Positions 30,168-39,110 of a DNA stretch of 64,000 nt are shown piece by piece. Where the stretch lies: assembly GCA_947591315.1 (NCBI GenBank), contig CANQDD010000005.1, positions 1 to 64,000 of the forward strand, read 5' to 3'. The translations under genes and the position numbers were made by a program. How positions within the stretch are numbered: the stretch's first letter is position 1; every line of letters starts with the position of its first letter. The notes beneath the pieces were generated by a model that had not been told where the DNA came from, ran no database searches, and saw nothing but the letters and a program-made list of their open reading frames with translations. This DNA is from an uncultured Clostridia bacterium. GTDB taxonomy: Bacteria > Bacillota > Clostridia > UBA1381.

Positions 30168-31520
30168 TTAATCCAAAATATCCGCGAGCGTCGATATGCG
30201 CTCGGTCGTTACGACTATTACCGTGTCGCCTATTTCCACGCGGCTGTCGCCGTCTGGAAGGAACATGCTGTTGCCGCGCGCTATCGCGCCTATCAGCGTG
30301 TTCTTTTTGAGGCGGATCTCGCTCAGCTTCTTTTCGGTGAGCGGACTTTTTTTCGTGACTATAAATTCCATAGCCTCCGCTTTGTTGTTTACTATTCTGT
30401 AAAGCGTCTGCATCTCGGTGTCCTGCGCCGACTTCATGGCGCGCGCGTACCGAATTATTATGTCAGCCGTGATGTTTTTCGGCGTGAGTATGCTGTATAC
30501 GCCCGTTTTTTCCATCAGGTCGCCGAAGGATTCACGGTTTATTTTCGTGATTATTTTACCCACGCCGCGCATTTTCGCGTACATGGAGATTATCATGTTT
30601 TCCTCGTCTATGCCGGTGAGGGAAACAATAGCGTCCATTCGGTCTATGCCTTCCTCGGCAAGCACCTGCCTGTCCGTGCCGTCGCCGAAAACAACGTCGG
30701 CGTTTTGGTAAGCCTCGGCAAGCGCGCGGCACTTGTCACGGTTCTGCTCTATTATCTTGACGCTCATGCCGCTTTCGAGAAGCAGTCCGGCAAGGTAGTA
30801 CGATATTCGTCCGCCGCCTATCAGCATGACGGATTTTACCTTTCTGTTTATAACGCCGGTCACGCGTATGAATTTCGCAAGCTCCTTGTGCGACGCGGTG
30901 ACATGTATTTTATCGTCCTTTTGCAGTATAAAATCTCCGTTCGGAATGTACACGTCCTCGCCGCGCTGTACGGCGCATATTAAAACTTTAAGCTTAAAAT
31001 CCTTATTGATGTCCTTGAGCGCCTTACCCTCAAGCACGCTGTCCGCGTTTACCTGAAATTCGATAAGCTCTATTCTGCCCTTCGCGAACGTTTCCGTGTT
31101 TATCGCGGCGGGGAAGCGTAACATTCGCGACACCTCACCCGCGCTCGCGTATTCGGGATTTACAATCATGCTTATACCGAGCGCGTCGCGCATAAAGTCG
31201 AGCTGCTTAAAATATTCGCTGTTTCTCACTCTCGCAACGCATCGCTCCGCGCCGAGCTTCTTAGCCATTACAGCGCAGAGAGCGTTAAGCTCGTCGTTCG
31301 TCGTTACGGCTATAAACAGGTCTGCTCTGCGCGTTTCCGCTTCGTCAAGCACCTCCAGATCCGCGCCGCTGCCCTCGACGCAGCGCACGTCGTACATATC
31401 CTGTATCGACTCGCACAGCTCCGGCTTTACATCTATGAGAACTACATTATCGCCCTCGCTTATAAAATCCTCGACAAGCTTTCGTCCGACCTTGCCGCCG
31501 CCCACTATTACAACATTCAT
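30168..31520 (-). CDS. trkA: Trk potassium channel regulatory subunit (two RCK domains)
   Basis: Cytosolic gating ring subunit. Two Rossmann RCK_N domains are visible, VVIVGGGKVGRKL at the N terminus and VMLIGGGRISYYL at about residue 230, each followed by an RCK_C domain. Length about 450 is the full TrkA type. The ATG at 31520 is chosen over the upstream TTG because GGGGAG lies 8 bases before it. It follows the gpsA stop by 2 bases. Confidence 0.94.
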   Translation of the reverse strand: MNVVIVGGGKVGRKLVEDFISEGDNVVLIDVKPELCESIQDMYDVRCVEGSGADLEVLDEAETRRADLFIAVTTNDELNALCAVMAKKLGAERCVARVRNSEYFKQLDFMRDALGISMIVNPEYASAGEVSRMLRFPAAINTETFAKGRIELIEFQVNADSVLEGKALKDINKDFKLKVLICAVQRGEDVYIPNGDFILQKDDKIHVTASHKELAKFIRVTGVINRKVKSVMLIGGGRISYYLAGLLLESGMSVKIIEQNRDKCRALAEAYQNADVVFGDGTDRQVLAEEGIDRMDAIVSLTGIDEENMIISMYAKMRGVGKIITKINRESFGDLMEKTGVYSILTPKNITADIIIRYARAMKSAQDTEMQTLYRIVNNKAEAMEFIVTKKSPLTEKKLSEIRLKKNTLIGAIARGNSMFLPDGDSRVEIGDTVIVVTTERISTLADILD

Positions 31521-31522
31521 AA

Positions 31523-32530
31523 TCAATTCTCCCCGCGTTTCTCTCTCGTCATAAGCTTCATTACACTGTCGCGCGCGCTTGCTCCGTTAAACAGAACGTC
31601 ATACGCTTCCTCGACTATCGGCATTTCCACGCTGTAGCGTTTCGCAAGCTCGTACGCCGCCTTTGCCGTGTTCACGCCCTCGACTACCATGTGTACCTCT
31701 TTTAGCGTCTCATCGAGCGTTTTGCCCTGTCCCAGAAGTATTCCGGCGCGTCGGTTCCTGGAGTGCATGCTCGTGCATGTCACTATGAGGTCGCCCAGTC
31801 CCGACAGCCCCATAAACGTCTCACGGTTCGCGCCCATAGCCGTTCCGAGCCGCGCGATTTCGGCAAGTCCGCGCGTCATAAGCGCGGCTTTCGTGTTGTC
31901 GCCGTAGCCGAGTCCGTCCGACACGCCCGCGCACAGCGCGACTATATTTTTGAGCGCTCCGCCCATTTCCACGCCTATGATATCGTCGGACGTGTAAATG
32001 CGGAACATATCGCTCATCATTATATCCTGTATATATTTCGCCGTTTCAATGCTTTTCGACGCGATAACGTTCGTTGTCGGCAATCTGCGCGACACCTCCT
32101 CGGCGTGCGACGGGCCGCTCATCACGGAAATATCCGCCTGCGGTATTTCCTCCGCGTACACCTCGCTGAGACGCATAAGGCTGCTTTCTTCAAGTCCCTT
32201 TGATATGTTTACCATTCTCTGCCCCGTTTTGACGTGCGGCGCGAGCAGCTTCGCGGTCGTGCGCGTCGCGGGCGAAGGAGCGGCGGTGATTATAAGATCC
32301 GCGCCGTCAACGCATAAAGCCTCGTCGTGCGTGCAGGTGATGTTTTCCGGAAACGGTATGCCGGGAAGAAATTCCTTGTTCTCACGGTCGCGGCACAGTC
32401 TGTCCGTTTCCTCCTGGATCCACGACCACAGAAACACGTTATATCCGCGTTCCGCGAGCATTACGGCGTTTGCCGTGCCCCACGAGCCGCTGCCTATTAC
32501 GGCGATTTTCATGTCCTTTTCAGCTTTCAT
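31523..32530 (-). CDS. gpsA: Glycerol-3-phosphate dehydrogenase (NAD(P)+)
   Basis: Makes sn-glycerol 3-phosphate from dihydroxyacetone phosphate for phospholipids. N-terminal IAVIGSGSWGTANA binds the nucleotide, and LGYGDNTKAALMTRGLAEI is the substrate-domain signature. The start at 32530 is kept because AAGGTG is well spaced for it, giving 335 residues; the inner ATG before KIAVIG has a ribosome site that is too close. It overlaps plsY by 11 bases, joining the two steps of acyl-glycerol-3-phosphate formation. Confidence 0.96.
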   Translation of the reverse strand: MKAEKDMKIAVIGSGSWGTANAVMLAERGYNVFLWSWIQEETDRLCRDRENKEFLPGIPFPENITCTHDEALCVDGADLIITAAPSPATRTTAKLLAPHVKTGQRMVNISKGLEESSLMRLSEVYAEEIPQADISVMSGPSHAEEVSRRLPTTNVIASKSIETAKYIQDIMMSDMFRIYTSDDIIGVEMGGALKNIVALCAGVSDGLGYGDNTKAALMTRGLAEIARLGTAMGANRETFMGLSGLGDLIVTCTSMHSRNRRAGILLGQGKTLDETLKEVHMVVEGVNTAKAAYELAKRYSVEMPIVEEAYDVLFNGASARDSVMKLMTREKRGEN

Positions 32531-33260
32531 TGTCCGTCACCTTCTTTTCTCCCATGCCGAGCTTGTTTTCCGTTCCGTGCAGTAAACGCGTTATGTTGGC
32601 GTGGTGTCTGCCGATAAGCAGCAGACCGAGAACGAACACGTATACAATCTGCGCTATACTGCATTTCCAGCCCATTATGATGTTCACTATTTCAAGAATT
32701 ATAAACAGCGCGCCGCCTACAATAGAACCCAGAGAAACGTATTTCGTGACGATTATTATCGTCACCGATATGACGGTTACGACAAGTCCTATTCTCCAGT
32801 CAAGCATCATAACCACTCCGAGACTCGTAGCAACGCCCTTGCCGCCCTTGAAGCCAAAGAATATCGGGAAGTTGTGTCCCACAACGACGGCTACCGCGGC
32901 GAGATATTTCGCCGTGTATGTAAAGGTTATGGGATCGAACATCATCGCCTCGACCTGGTCGAACGGATCAACGCCCGCCCTTGTCGTTACCGACAGCCAT
33001 GTCTGCACGGTGTCCTTCATAAGGTTTGCCGCGTACCACGCGAGCAGCACGGCGGCAATGCCCTTGGCAATGTCGAGAATCAGCGTCAGGGCCGCCATTT
33101 TTTTGCCGTGCGTACGAAGCATATTCGTTGCTCCGGCGTTGCCGCTGCCGCTGTTTCGTATGTCCTCGCCGCTTACCGCCCGTGAGAGCAGTATCGAAAA
33201 GTTTACCGAGCCTATAAGATATGCTACTACGGCTATCGCGATGTATACGAGATATTGCAT
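32520..33260 (-). CDS. plsY: Acyl-phosphate:glycerol-3-phosphate acyltransferase
   Basis: Membrane enzyme that acylates glycerol 3-phosphate from acyl-phosphate. Conserved motifs are SGNAGATNMLRTHGKK, GHNFPIFFGFKGGKGVATS and YVSLGSIVGG. At 246 residues it is about 35-45 longer than typical PlsY; the excess lies between the second and third motifs' membrane segments (TWLSVTTRAGVDPFDQVEAM), an insertion that probably forms an extracytoplasmic loop. Operon neighbours der (upstream) and gpsA (downstream) are usual in Firmicutes. Confidence 0.94.
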   Translation of the reverse strand: MQYLVYIAIAVVAYLIGSVNFSILLSRAVSGEDIRNSGSGNAGATNMLRTHGKKMAALTLILDIAKGIAAVLLAWYAANLMKDTVQTWLSVTTRAGVDPFDQVEAMMFDPITFTYTAKYLAAVAVVVGHNFPIFFGFKGGKGVATSLGVVMMLDWRIGLVVTVISVTIIIVTKYVSLGSIVGGALFIILEIVNIIMGWKCSIAQIVYVFVLGLLLIGRHHANITRLLHGTENKLGMGEKKVTDNES

Positions 33261-33276
33261 TTTTGTATTACCTCCG

Positions 33277-34602
33277 TTACAGCTTTTTTTCGTTCTTTTC
33301 GCGTATTATAAATTTAATCGGTGTTCCCTCAAACCCAAACGCCTCGCGGAATTGGTTTTCGATAAACCTAAGATACGAGTAATGGAACAGGTCGCGTGAG
33401 TTTGCGAACAGTACAAACGTCGGGGGCGCGGTTGAAGCCTGCGTGCCGTAGTATATTTTGAGCCGTCTGCCCTTGTCGGACGGCGGCTGCTGTTTTGCCA
33501 CGGCGTCGTTTATAACGTCGTTTAACACGCCCGTCTTTATCCTGCGCTTGTGCTGCTCGTTCACGGCTTTTATAAGCTCTAAAAGCTTTGAAACTCTCTG
33601 TCCCGTTTTCGCGCTTATGAACACCGTTTCGGCGTACGACATAAACGCAAATTCCTCTCTGAGCTTAAGCTCGAAATTGCGGAGCGTCTTGTCGTCCTTA
33701 TGCACCAAGTCCCACTTGTTCACGGCGAATATGCACGCTCTGCCGCTTTCATGAGCATAGCCCGCGATTTTTGTGTCCTGCTCGGTTATGCCCTCCGTCG
33801 CGTCGATCATTATAACGCACACGTCGCTGCGGTCAACGGCGGCGAGTGAGCGGACTATGCTGTAACGCTCAACTCCCTCGTCGACCTTGCCGCGCTTGCG
33901 CATACCGGCGGTGTCTATGAAAAGAAATTTGTCGCCGTTTATTTCGTAATGCGAGTCAATAGCGTCACGCGTCGTTCCGGCAATGCTGCTTACAATCACT
34001 CTGTCCTCGCCGAGTATGCGGTTTATGAGCGACGATTTGCCCGCGTTCGGCTTGCCGATTACCGCGACCTTGATTTCGTCCTCGTCCTCGCCTGTGTCCG
34101 CGTCGTCGGGGAACAGCTTTGTTACCTCATCGAGCAGGTCGCCTATGCCGAGACCGTGCGTTGACGATATCGCGATCGGATCGCCCAGACCGAGATTGTA
34201 AAACTCGTAAAACTCCATAGGCACGTCGCCCGTGTTGTCCACCTTGTTCACGGCGAGCGCGATTTTCTTTTTCGCCTTAATAAGCATCTGCGCAACGTCA
34301 ATATCCGTCGCCGTCACGCCGTCGCGCACGTTTACCATGAGAATTACCGCGTCAGCCATTTCTATCGCAAGCTGCGCCTGGCGGCGCATCTGCACGAGTA
34401 TCTCGTCCTTCGACGCGGGTTCTATGCCGCCCGTGTCGATAAGCGTAAAATGCTTGTCGAGCCAGCTTACGTCGGCGAAAATGCGGTCGCGCGTAACGCC
34501 CGGAGTGTCCTCCACTATGCTTATGCGTCTGCCCGCTATATAGTTGAATAATGTCGATTTACCCACGTTCGGGCGTCCGACTATTGCTACCGTTGGTTTC
34601 AT
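33277..34602 (-). CDS. der: Ribosome assembly GTPase Der (EngA)
   Basis: Tandem GTPase needed for 50S subunit maturation. G-domain 1 has GRPNVGKSTLFN and NKVD; G-domain 2 has GKPNAGKSSLINR and NKWD; a KH-like domain follows (about 355-441). The start at 34602 (MKPTVAIVG) has AAGGA 7 bases upstream; the track's extra MF comes from a TTG too near that site. Length 441 is standard. Upstream lies a palindromic repeat and then the DUF512 gene. Confidence 0.96.
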   Translation of the reverse strand: MKPTVAIVGRPNVGKSTLFNYIAGRRISIVEDTPGVTRDRIFADVSWLDKHFTLIDTGGIEPASKDEILVQMRRQAQLAIEMADAVILMVNVRDGVTATDIDVAQMLIKAKKKIALAVNKVDNTGDVPMEFYEFYNLGLGDPIAISSTHGLGIGDLLDEVTKLFPDDADTGEDEDEIKVAVIGKPNAGKSSLINRILGEDRVIVSSIAGTTRDAIDSHYEINGDKFLFIDTAGMRKRGKVDEGVERYSIVRSLAAVDRSDVCVIMIDATEGITEQDTKIAGYAHESGRACIFAVNKWDLVHKDDKTLRNFELKLREEFAFMSYAETVFISAKTGQRVSKLLELIKAVNEQHKRRIKTGVLNDVINDAVAKQQPPSDKGRRLKIYYGTQASTAPPTFVLFANSRDLFHYSYLRFIENQFREAFGFEGTPIKFIIREKNEKKL

Positions 34603-34614
34603 AAACAATTCCTT

Positions 34615-34675
34615 AACCGCAAAAACCGCGTATTTACGGGCGGCCGATGACCGCCCCTACGGTTTATTTGCGGTT
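34615..34675. repeat. Small palindromic interspersed element (copy 1)
   Basis: Nested inverted repeats: outer AACCGCAA/TTGCGGTT, middle AAACCG/CGGTTT, inner GGGCGG-TCATCGG-CCGCCC. The core (GGGCGGCCGATGACCGCCC followed by CTACG) recurs at 48.1 kb. It lies in the leader of der, just after the DUF512 gene. Probably a non-autonomous repeat or REP-like element. Confidence 0.7.
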
Positions 34676-34687
34676 TAATCCTTTCTT

Positions 34688-36010
34688 TTAGAACTCAAGC
34701 TCCTCGCCGAGTATTTTTTCTATAAATTCATACCCGTCGTTCAGAACGGGCGTTATTTTCACGTTAAGCGCCTTTTCCACGTCCTCCGTCGTAACGTCGT
34801 CAAGGAAAATGTTGTCGTCGTCGCGGAGCATGCTGTGCGGTATAAGAAGCTCGTCGGTGTCTATCCTGCCGCGGAGCTGCTCTATCATATCGCCGCCGCA
34901 CACAAGTCCCGACACCGTCACGCCGCCGCCGAAAAAGTTGTTCTTTATCGGGTACACGCTTACCGTAACGCCCTCGCATTTCTTTTCGATTTTACGCGCA
35001 AGCTCCGTTATAAACCCGCACGCTATCTCGCCCGTCGCGACCGACACGCGTCGGCTGCGCGTTTTTTTCGGCACAAGCTTCAGCGCGCTTTCAAATTCCT
35101 CGCGCATACTCGCGATAAGTCCCACGCCGTTTTCTATCTGCGGAAAACCCTCGTACTCCTCGGCGGACGGTATTTCAACCCCCGCGTCGGCGTAAAACTC
35201 GTCGGACAGGTACACAAGGCGCGTGCCGTATTTTTTCAGAAATTCGTCCTGTATTTTGCCGACAAACTCTATCGTCTCCGCGCTCGTTTCAGGCGTGAAC
35301 GGCTTTAACGGGTACAGCCCGTCGCGGTAGCGCGTAAGTCCCACCGGCACGACCGATACGCTGTTTACATTCGGGTAGAGCGCGGCAAGGTCGTAAAGCG
35401 TTTTTTTGAGATGCTCGCCGTCGTTAATTTCGGGGCACAGGACTATCTGGCAGTTCATGACTATTCCGTTTGCGGCGAACCGTTTCATTATATCGTAGCA
35501 GCTTCCGGCGAAGCGGTTATTAAGCATTTTGCACCGAAGCTCCGGCTCGGTCGCGTGTACGCTTACGTTTATCGGCGATACGCGCATTTCGATAAGACGG
35601 TCGATCTCGTCGCCCGCGAGATTTGTGAGCGTGACGTAATTCCCCTGCAGGAACGACAGGCGTGTGTCGTCGTCCTTAAAGTAGACCGTCTCGCGCATAC
35701 CCTTTGGCAGCTGGTCGATAAAGCAGAATATACACTTGTTCGTGCAGCTTTGCGCGTCGTCGATAAGACCGTCCGCAAACTCTATGCCGAGATCCTCGTA
35801 ATCGTTTTCGACCGTTATTATCTCTGTATCGCCGTTTTTTTTGAGGACTTCGAGCGTTACCTCGTATTCGGCGGTAAGGTAGCGGTATTCGAGAATGTCA
35901 TGGAACCCGCGCCCGTTTATCGTTACGAGCTTGTCCCCCGCCTCCAGACCGGCGTCGTCCGCTATGGAAAACGGCTCTACATATTTAATTGTCGTGTCCG
36001 CTTTTCTCAT
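34688..36010 (-). CDS. DUF512 radical-SAM-like protein with N-terminal PDZ
   Basis: A 440-residue conserved Firmicute protein of unknown role. An N-terminal PDZ-like part (IADDAGLEAGDKLVTINGRG, about 1-60) precedes a radical-SAM-like domain with CTNKCIFCF (CxxxCxxC), and the C-terminal half is DUF512. Close relatives usually sit beside der, as here, which hints at a ribosome or translation link, but no substrate is known to me. ATG at 36010 with GGAG 8 bases upstream. A promoter lies at 36045-36073. Confidence 0.88.
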   Translation of the reverse strand: MRKADTTIKYVEPFSIADDAGLEAGDKLVTINGRGFHDILEYRYLTAEYEVTLEVLKKNGDTEIITVENDYEDLGIEFADGLIDDAQSCTNKCIFCFIDQLPKGMRETVYFKDDDTRLSFLQGNYVTLTNLAGDEIDRLIEMRVSPINVSVHATEPELRCKMLNNRFAGSCYDIMKRFAANGIVMNCQIVLCPEINDGEHLKKTLYDLAALYPNVNSVSVVPVGLTRYRDGLYPLKPFTPETSAETIEFVGKIQDEFLKKYGTRLVYLSDEFYADAGVEIPSAEEYEGFPQIENGVGLIASMREEFESALKLVPKKTRSRRVSVATGEIACGFITELARKIEKKCEGVTVSVYPIKNNFFGGGVTVSGLVCGGDMIEQLRGRIDTDELLIPHSMLRDDDNIFLDDVTTEDVEKALNVKITPVLNDGYEFIEKILGEELEF

Positions 36011-36044
36011 AGCCTTATCTCCGCCGCAATATTATTCCTATTAT

Positions 36045-36073
36045 ATTATCCCATATTTGGAAGAAATAATCAA
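36045..36073 (-). promoter_or_regulatory. SigA promoter of the DUF512-der-plsY-gpsA-trkAH run
   Basis: Minus strand TTGATT, 17 bases, GATAAT with extended -10 TGG, about 35 bases before the DUF512 start. It is divergent from the alcohol dehydrogenase promoter. Confidence 0.6.
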
Positions 36074-36124
36074 GAGGAAATTGGGAATTTGTTATTATTT
36101 TCGCCTGCGGCGCACAAATTCCTC

Positions 36125-36153
36125 TTGTAATTTTACGGCACATATAGTATAAT
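36125..36153 (+). promoter_or_regulatory. SigA promoter of the iron alcohol dehydrogenase
   Basis: TTGTAA, 17 bases, TATAAT. A short inverted repeat GTATA-TAGG-TATAC lies at the expected transcription start (about 36157-36170) and could be an operator. Confidence 0.6.
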
Positions 36154-36191
36154 ACGGTATATAGGTATACAAAATATCGGAGGAATACATA

Positions 36192-37337
36192 ATGAAAAGC
36201 TTTGACATCAGAACAAAGATATATTTCGGCGAGGGCGCGCTCGACAGGCTCAGCGACCTGCCGTACAAAAAGGCGCTTATAATAACCGATCCGTTCGTCG
36301 CGAAAAGCGGTCTTTTACAGATGATCACAATGCGTCTGCACGACGCTTACACGGAATTTGAGGTGTTTTCCGACGTTGTGCCGGACGCGCCGATAGAGAA
36401 AATCTCTCTTGGCGTTAAGAAGATGCTCGAATACGATCCCGACTGCGTTATAACCGTCGGCGGCGGCAGCGCTATTGACAGCGCGAAGTCGATACGTGAG
36501 TTCGCGTCGCGCTCGACCGGTAAGCATGTCGCGCTTATCGCGATACCGACCACGTCCGGCACAGGCTCGGAGGTAACGTCGTTCGCGGTGGTGTCCGATC
36601 CCGAAAAGGATATAAAATATCCGCTCGTGTCCGACAGCATGCTCCCCACGGAGGCAATACTCGACGCGGCGCTCGTTAAAAGCGTTCCGGCGAACGTCAC
36701 GGCTGACACGGGCATGGACGTTCTCACGCACGCGATAGAGGCTTACGTGAGCATTAACAACAACGAATTTTCAGCAGCGCTCGCGGAAAAGGCGATTGAA
36801 ATATGCGGCACGTTTCTGCTGCGCTCGTACCTCGACAACAACGACGAGCACGCGAGAAGAAAAATGCACGTCGCGTCATGTCTCGCGGGACTTGCGTTCA
36901 ACAGCGCGTCGCTCGGTCTTAATCACGGTATCGCGCACGCGCTCGGCGGCAAGTTCCACATTCCGCACGGCAGGGCGAACGCGATGCTTCTCCCCCATGT
37001 TATCGAGTACAATTCAGGCATAAACAAGCACTCGAAAAGTCAGAAGGAGTACCCGAAATGCGTTGAAAAGTACGTGAATGTCGCGAAGCTTCTCGGCGTA
37101 AACAACTTCAACGAGATTACGACTATCCGCGCTCTTGTGGGCTGGATGCAGTTTATGATGAAGGAAATGAACATTCCTATCTCGATTTCGCAGATAGGCA
37201 GCATAGACAAGACCGAATACTTTAACGCTATCGACTCGATGGCGGACAAGGCTCTCGCCGATGCGTGCACCGCGACAAATCCGCGCGTGCCGACAAAGCC
37301 GGAGGTCGTGCAGATTTTGGAGCACTTGTACGAGTAA
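36192..37337 (+). CDS. Iron-containing alcohol dehydrogenase (PduQ/FucO-like)
   Basis: NAD(P)H-dependent group III alcohol dehydrogenase of 381 residues. N-terminal TKIYFGEGALDRL, nucleotide loop CVITVGGGSAIDSAK, IAIPTTSGTGSEVT, and metal-site segments TDTGMDVLTHAIEAY and SLGLNHGIAHALGGKFHIPHG. The last resembles 1-propanol dehydrogenase PduQ and lactaldehyde reductase FucO. A role in reducing propanal or lactaldehyde would fit the dehydratase at 20.8 kb and pectin degradation, but ethanol dehydrogenase or other short-aldehyde roles are possible. It appears monocistronic, with GGAGGA 7 bases before the ATG. Confidence 0.9.
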   Translation: MKSFDIRTKIYFGEGALDRLSDLPYKKALIITDPFVAKSGLLQMITMRLHDAYTEFEVFSDVVPDAPIEKISLGVKKMLEYDPDCVITVGGGSAIDSAKSIREFASRSTGKHVALIAIPTTSGTGSEVTSFAVVSDPEKDIKYPLVSDSMLPTEAILDAALVKSVPANVTADTGMDVLTHAIEAYVSINNNEFSAALAEKAIEICGTFLLRSYLDNNDEHARRKMHVASCLAGLAFNSASLGLNHGIAHALGGKFHIPHGRANAMLLPHVIEYNSGINKHSKSQKEYPKCVEKYVNVAKLLGVNNFNEITTIRALVGWMQFMMKEMNIPISISQIGSIDKTEYFNAIDSMADKALADACTATNPRVPTKPEVVQILEHLYE

Positions 37338-37475
37338 AAGGATATCCGCGCTCTATTTTTTCGTGCGCTTTTTTAACTATTATAGTATGTACATGACTCA
37401 AAAACTATAATTATGCACATTGTCAGTCCGATAAATCGTTTTTTGTAATTTTTGCGTGAAACAAGGGTTGTATTG

Positions 37476-37504
37476 TTGACATGTGTGGTAAATATTGATA
37501 TAAT
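37476..37504 (+). promoter_or_regulatory. Perfect-consensus SigA promoter of the unknown four-gene operon
   Basis: TTGACA, exactly 17 bases, TATAAT: 12 of 12 consensus positions. The start point near 37511 gives a leader of about 45 bases that includes GCGGGCGGCACAGCCGCC, a small hairpin, then GGGAG before the ATG. Confidence 0.85.
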
Positions 37505-37555
37505 GGTAAAGTATTGCGGGCGGCACAGCCGCCGAAGCATAAAAAGGGAGAATGT

Positions 37556-38845
37556 ATGACTGCGGAGGATATAATTCAAAACAATAAAGCCGAAAATACG
37601 GCACTGCTGCAAACGAATGACAAATGCGATAAATTCGACTATCTGGCCGCGGTTATATGCGGAGCAATCGGCGGATTGATTGATGTTTTCCTCGTCGGAA
37701 TGCCCGACGACAGCATACTGGGCAAATGGACCGACGCGCAGGTGGACAAGGCTGTAATGGGCTTTGCAAAATTGAACGGTTGGAATCCACACCAGTCACA
37801 GCAGGACAACATATCGAGCGCTATCGGTTTTTTGGAGAGAAAATTTCACGTAAATTACGACCAAAGATATACGGCGGATGTGGGAAATCAATTCAACATG
37901 AGCTCCAAAGCACACCATATGATGTCGCTTGCTCACTCGCCAAGCCCCATAGGACTGTTTTTCTCGATTCTTAATCAGTTTACATCCACGGCAACCTTCG
38001 TTGCGGACGGGCAACTGATAACAATCGCGACCGAAACCTTCGAGCTGCATGGCGGGAATTTTATCGCAAAAATTTTTTGCGGATTTACAAACTGGCTCGG
38101 GCATCTTATGTCGGATATAGCCGGAAGCTCCGGCAGCCGCGGAAACGGCGGACGAGGCAGCGGCATAGTCATTCCTTTTTATGAGCTGTTCTCATTCTGT
38201 AAATTCGGCAATTTCAAGGTGGGAGATGCCAGGCAGGATTTAGCCGATATAGCTAAAGGCGCGTTTGAGGAGGGATTGGATTTCCGTTTCGGAATTGCCA
38301 TGACAATTCCCGTAGTAATGACGGATTTGTCAATCAGACTTGTATGGGCAATAAGGCGTCACTTTCACTACGGAAGGTCTATTGGCGAGTGCATACCGAC
38401 ACAAAAGCATGCGGATTTAAGGGTAATGCTGCTAATCGGCAACGGCACGCTTTGTGTTATGGACGGGCTTGACGCGGTAATCCGCGGCGATATCCACAGA
38501 TTAAATTTAATCGCATGGTTCAGACTTATTATACTTGTTTTGAAGGAAATCTTTATAAGATTGGGAATAAAGGACGCTCTTCAGTCACAGATTGACGCAT
38601 TCAAACGAATAAACGCCGCGCTTGCCGGATATTTGCGGGAGCTTGAAGCCTTGGATATCGAGCGTTTCCGCGAGGAGACCGAACAGTACAACAGCATGAT
38701 GGCCGCTCTTGAAAATATACATACGGAAAAGGAACTGAACGTCGTGCTTTTGAATATGTTTGACAAGCTTGGCATTGAAAAGCCTTATAAAGGTTCGTTT
38801 GACGCCTTTATGCAAAACAAAAATGAGAGGCTGGAATTTAAGTAA
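37556..38845 (+). CDS. Unknown membrane-associated protein, gene 1 of the four-gene operon
   Basis: A 429-residue protein of no function I can name. A hydrophobic segment near residues 30-50 (AAVICGAIGGLIDVFLVG) precedes WTDAQVDKAVMGFAKLNGW and AIGFLERKFHVNYDQRY. A glycine-serine-arginine motif (GSSGSRGNGGRGSG) follows, then further hydrophobic stretches (FGIAMTIPVVMTDLSIRLVW; LNLIAWFRLIILVLKEIF) and a charged helical C terminus. The protein is compositionally normal and likely structured. I recall similar hypothetical proteins in gut Firmicutes but cannot verify this. The start at 37556 is set by GGGAG and by the promoter, which rules out the longer track ORF. It overlaps gene 2 by one base (TAATG). 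Confidence 0.8.
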   Translation: MTAEDIIQNNKAENTALLQTNDKCDKFDYLAAVICGAIGGLIDVFLVGMPDDSILGKWTDAQVDKAVMGFAKLNGWNPHQSQQDNISSAIGFLERKFHVNYDQRYTADVGNQFNMSSKAHHMMSLAHSPSPIGLFFSILNQFTSTATFVADGQLITIATETFELHGGNFIAKIFCGFTNWLGHLMSDIAGSSGSRGNGGRGSGIVIPFYELFSFCKFGNFKVGDARQDLADIAKGAFEEGLDFRFGIAMTIPVVMTDLSIRLVWAIRRHFHYGRSIGECIPTQKHADLRVMLLIGNGTLCVMDGLDAVIRGDIHRLNLIAWFRLIILVLKEIFIRLGIKDALQSQIDAFKRINAALAGYLRELEALDIERFREETEQYNSMMAALENIHTEKELNVVLLNMFDKLGIEKPYKGSFDAFMQNKNERLEFK

Positions 38846-39108
38846 TGTTTGAGTGTTCAAAATGCGGAGCATGCTGCCGTAACCTCGACAAATCCCCGCT
38901 TTACAGAGAGCTTGACATGGGAAACGGGGTATGCAGATATCTTAACGGTAATCTTTGCGGTATATACGATAACAGACCGTTATTGTGCCGTGTAGATGAA
39001 TGTTATGAGCGTTATTTTAAGGATATAATGGACATTGACGAATATTACCGATTAAATTATGAGGCTTGTAAGAAATTACAAAATATACAATCACAAGGAG
39101 GAAAATAA
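38845..39108 (+). CDS. YkgJ-like cysteine-cluster protein, gene 2 of the four-gene operon
   Basis: An 87-residue protein with the YkgJ/CxxCxCC pattern: CSKCGACC at the N terminus, then GVCRYLNGNLCGIYDNRP and LCRVDEC. Eight or more cysteines probably bind zinc or an iron-sulfur cluster. YkgJ-family proteins are widespread and functionally obscure; some have been linked to metal-dependent modification. Start and stop of gene 1 overlap (TAATG), so it is translationally coupled, and gene 3 follows after 2 bases. Confidence 0.85.
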   Translation: MFECSKCGACCRNLDKSPLYRELDMGNGVCRYLNGNLCGIYDNRPLLCRVDECYERYFKDIMDIDEYYRLNYEACKKLQNIQSQGGK

Positions 39109-39110
39109 TT

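Noticed and set aside
37338-37475. Weak hairpin with U run after the alcohol dehydrogenase (CGCGC...GTGCGC, TTTTTT)
   Set aside because: Stem of only about 4-5 bp with an oversized loop; not called as a terminator. Nothing else recognised in this gap.
37373-37792. 139 aa minus-strand ORF over the start of the four-gene operon
   Set aside because: It overlaps the perfect promoter and gene 1, has no ribosome site and no recognisable domain.
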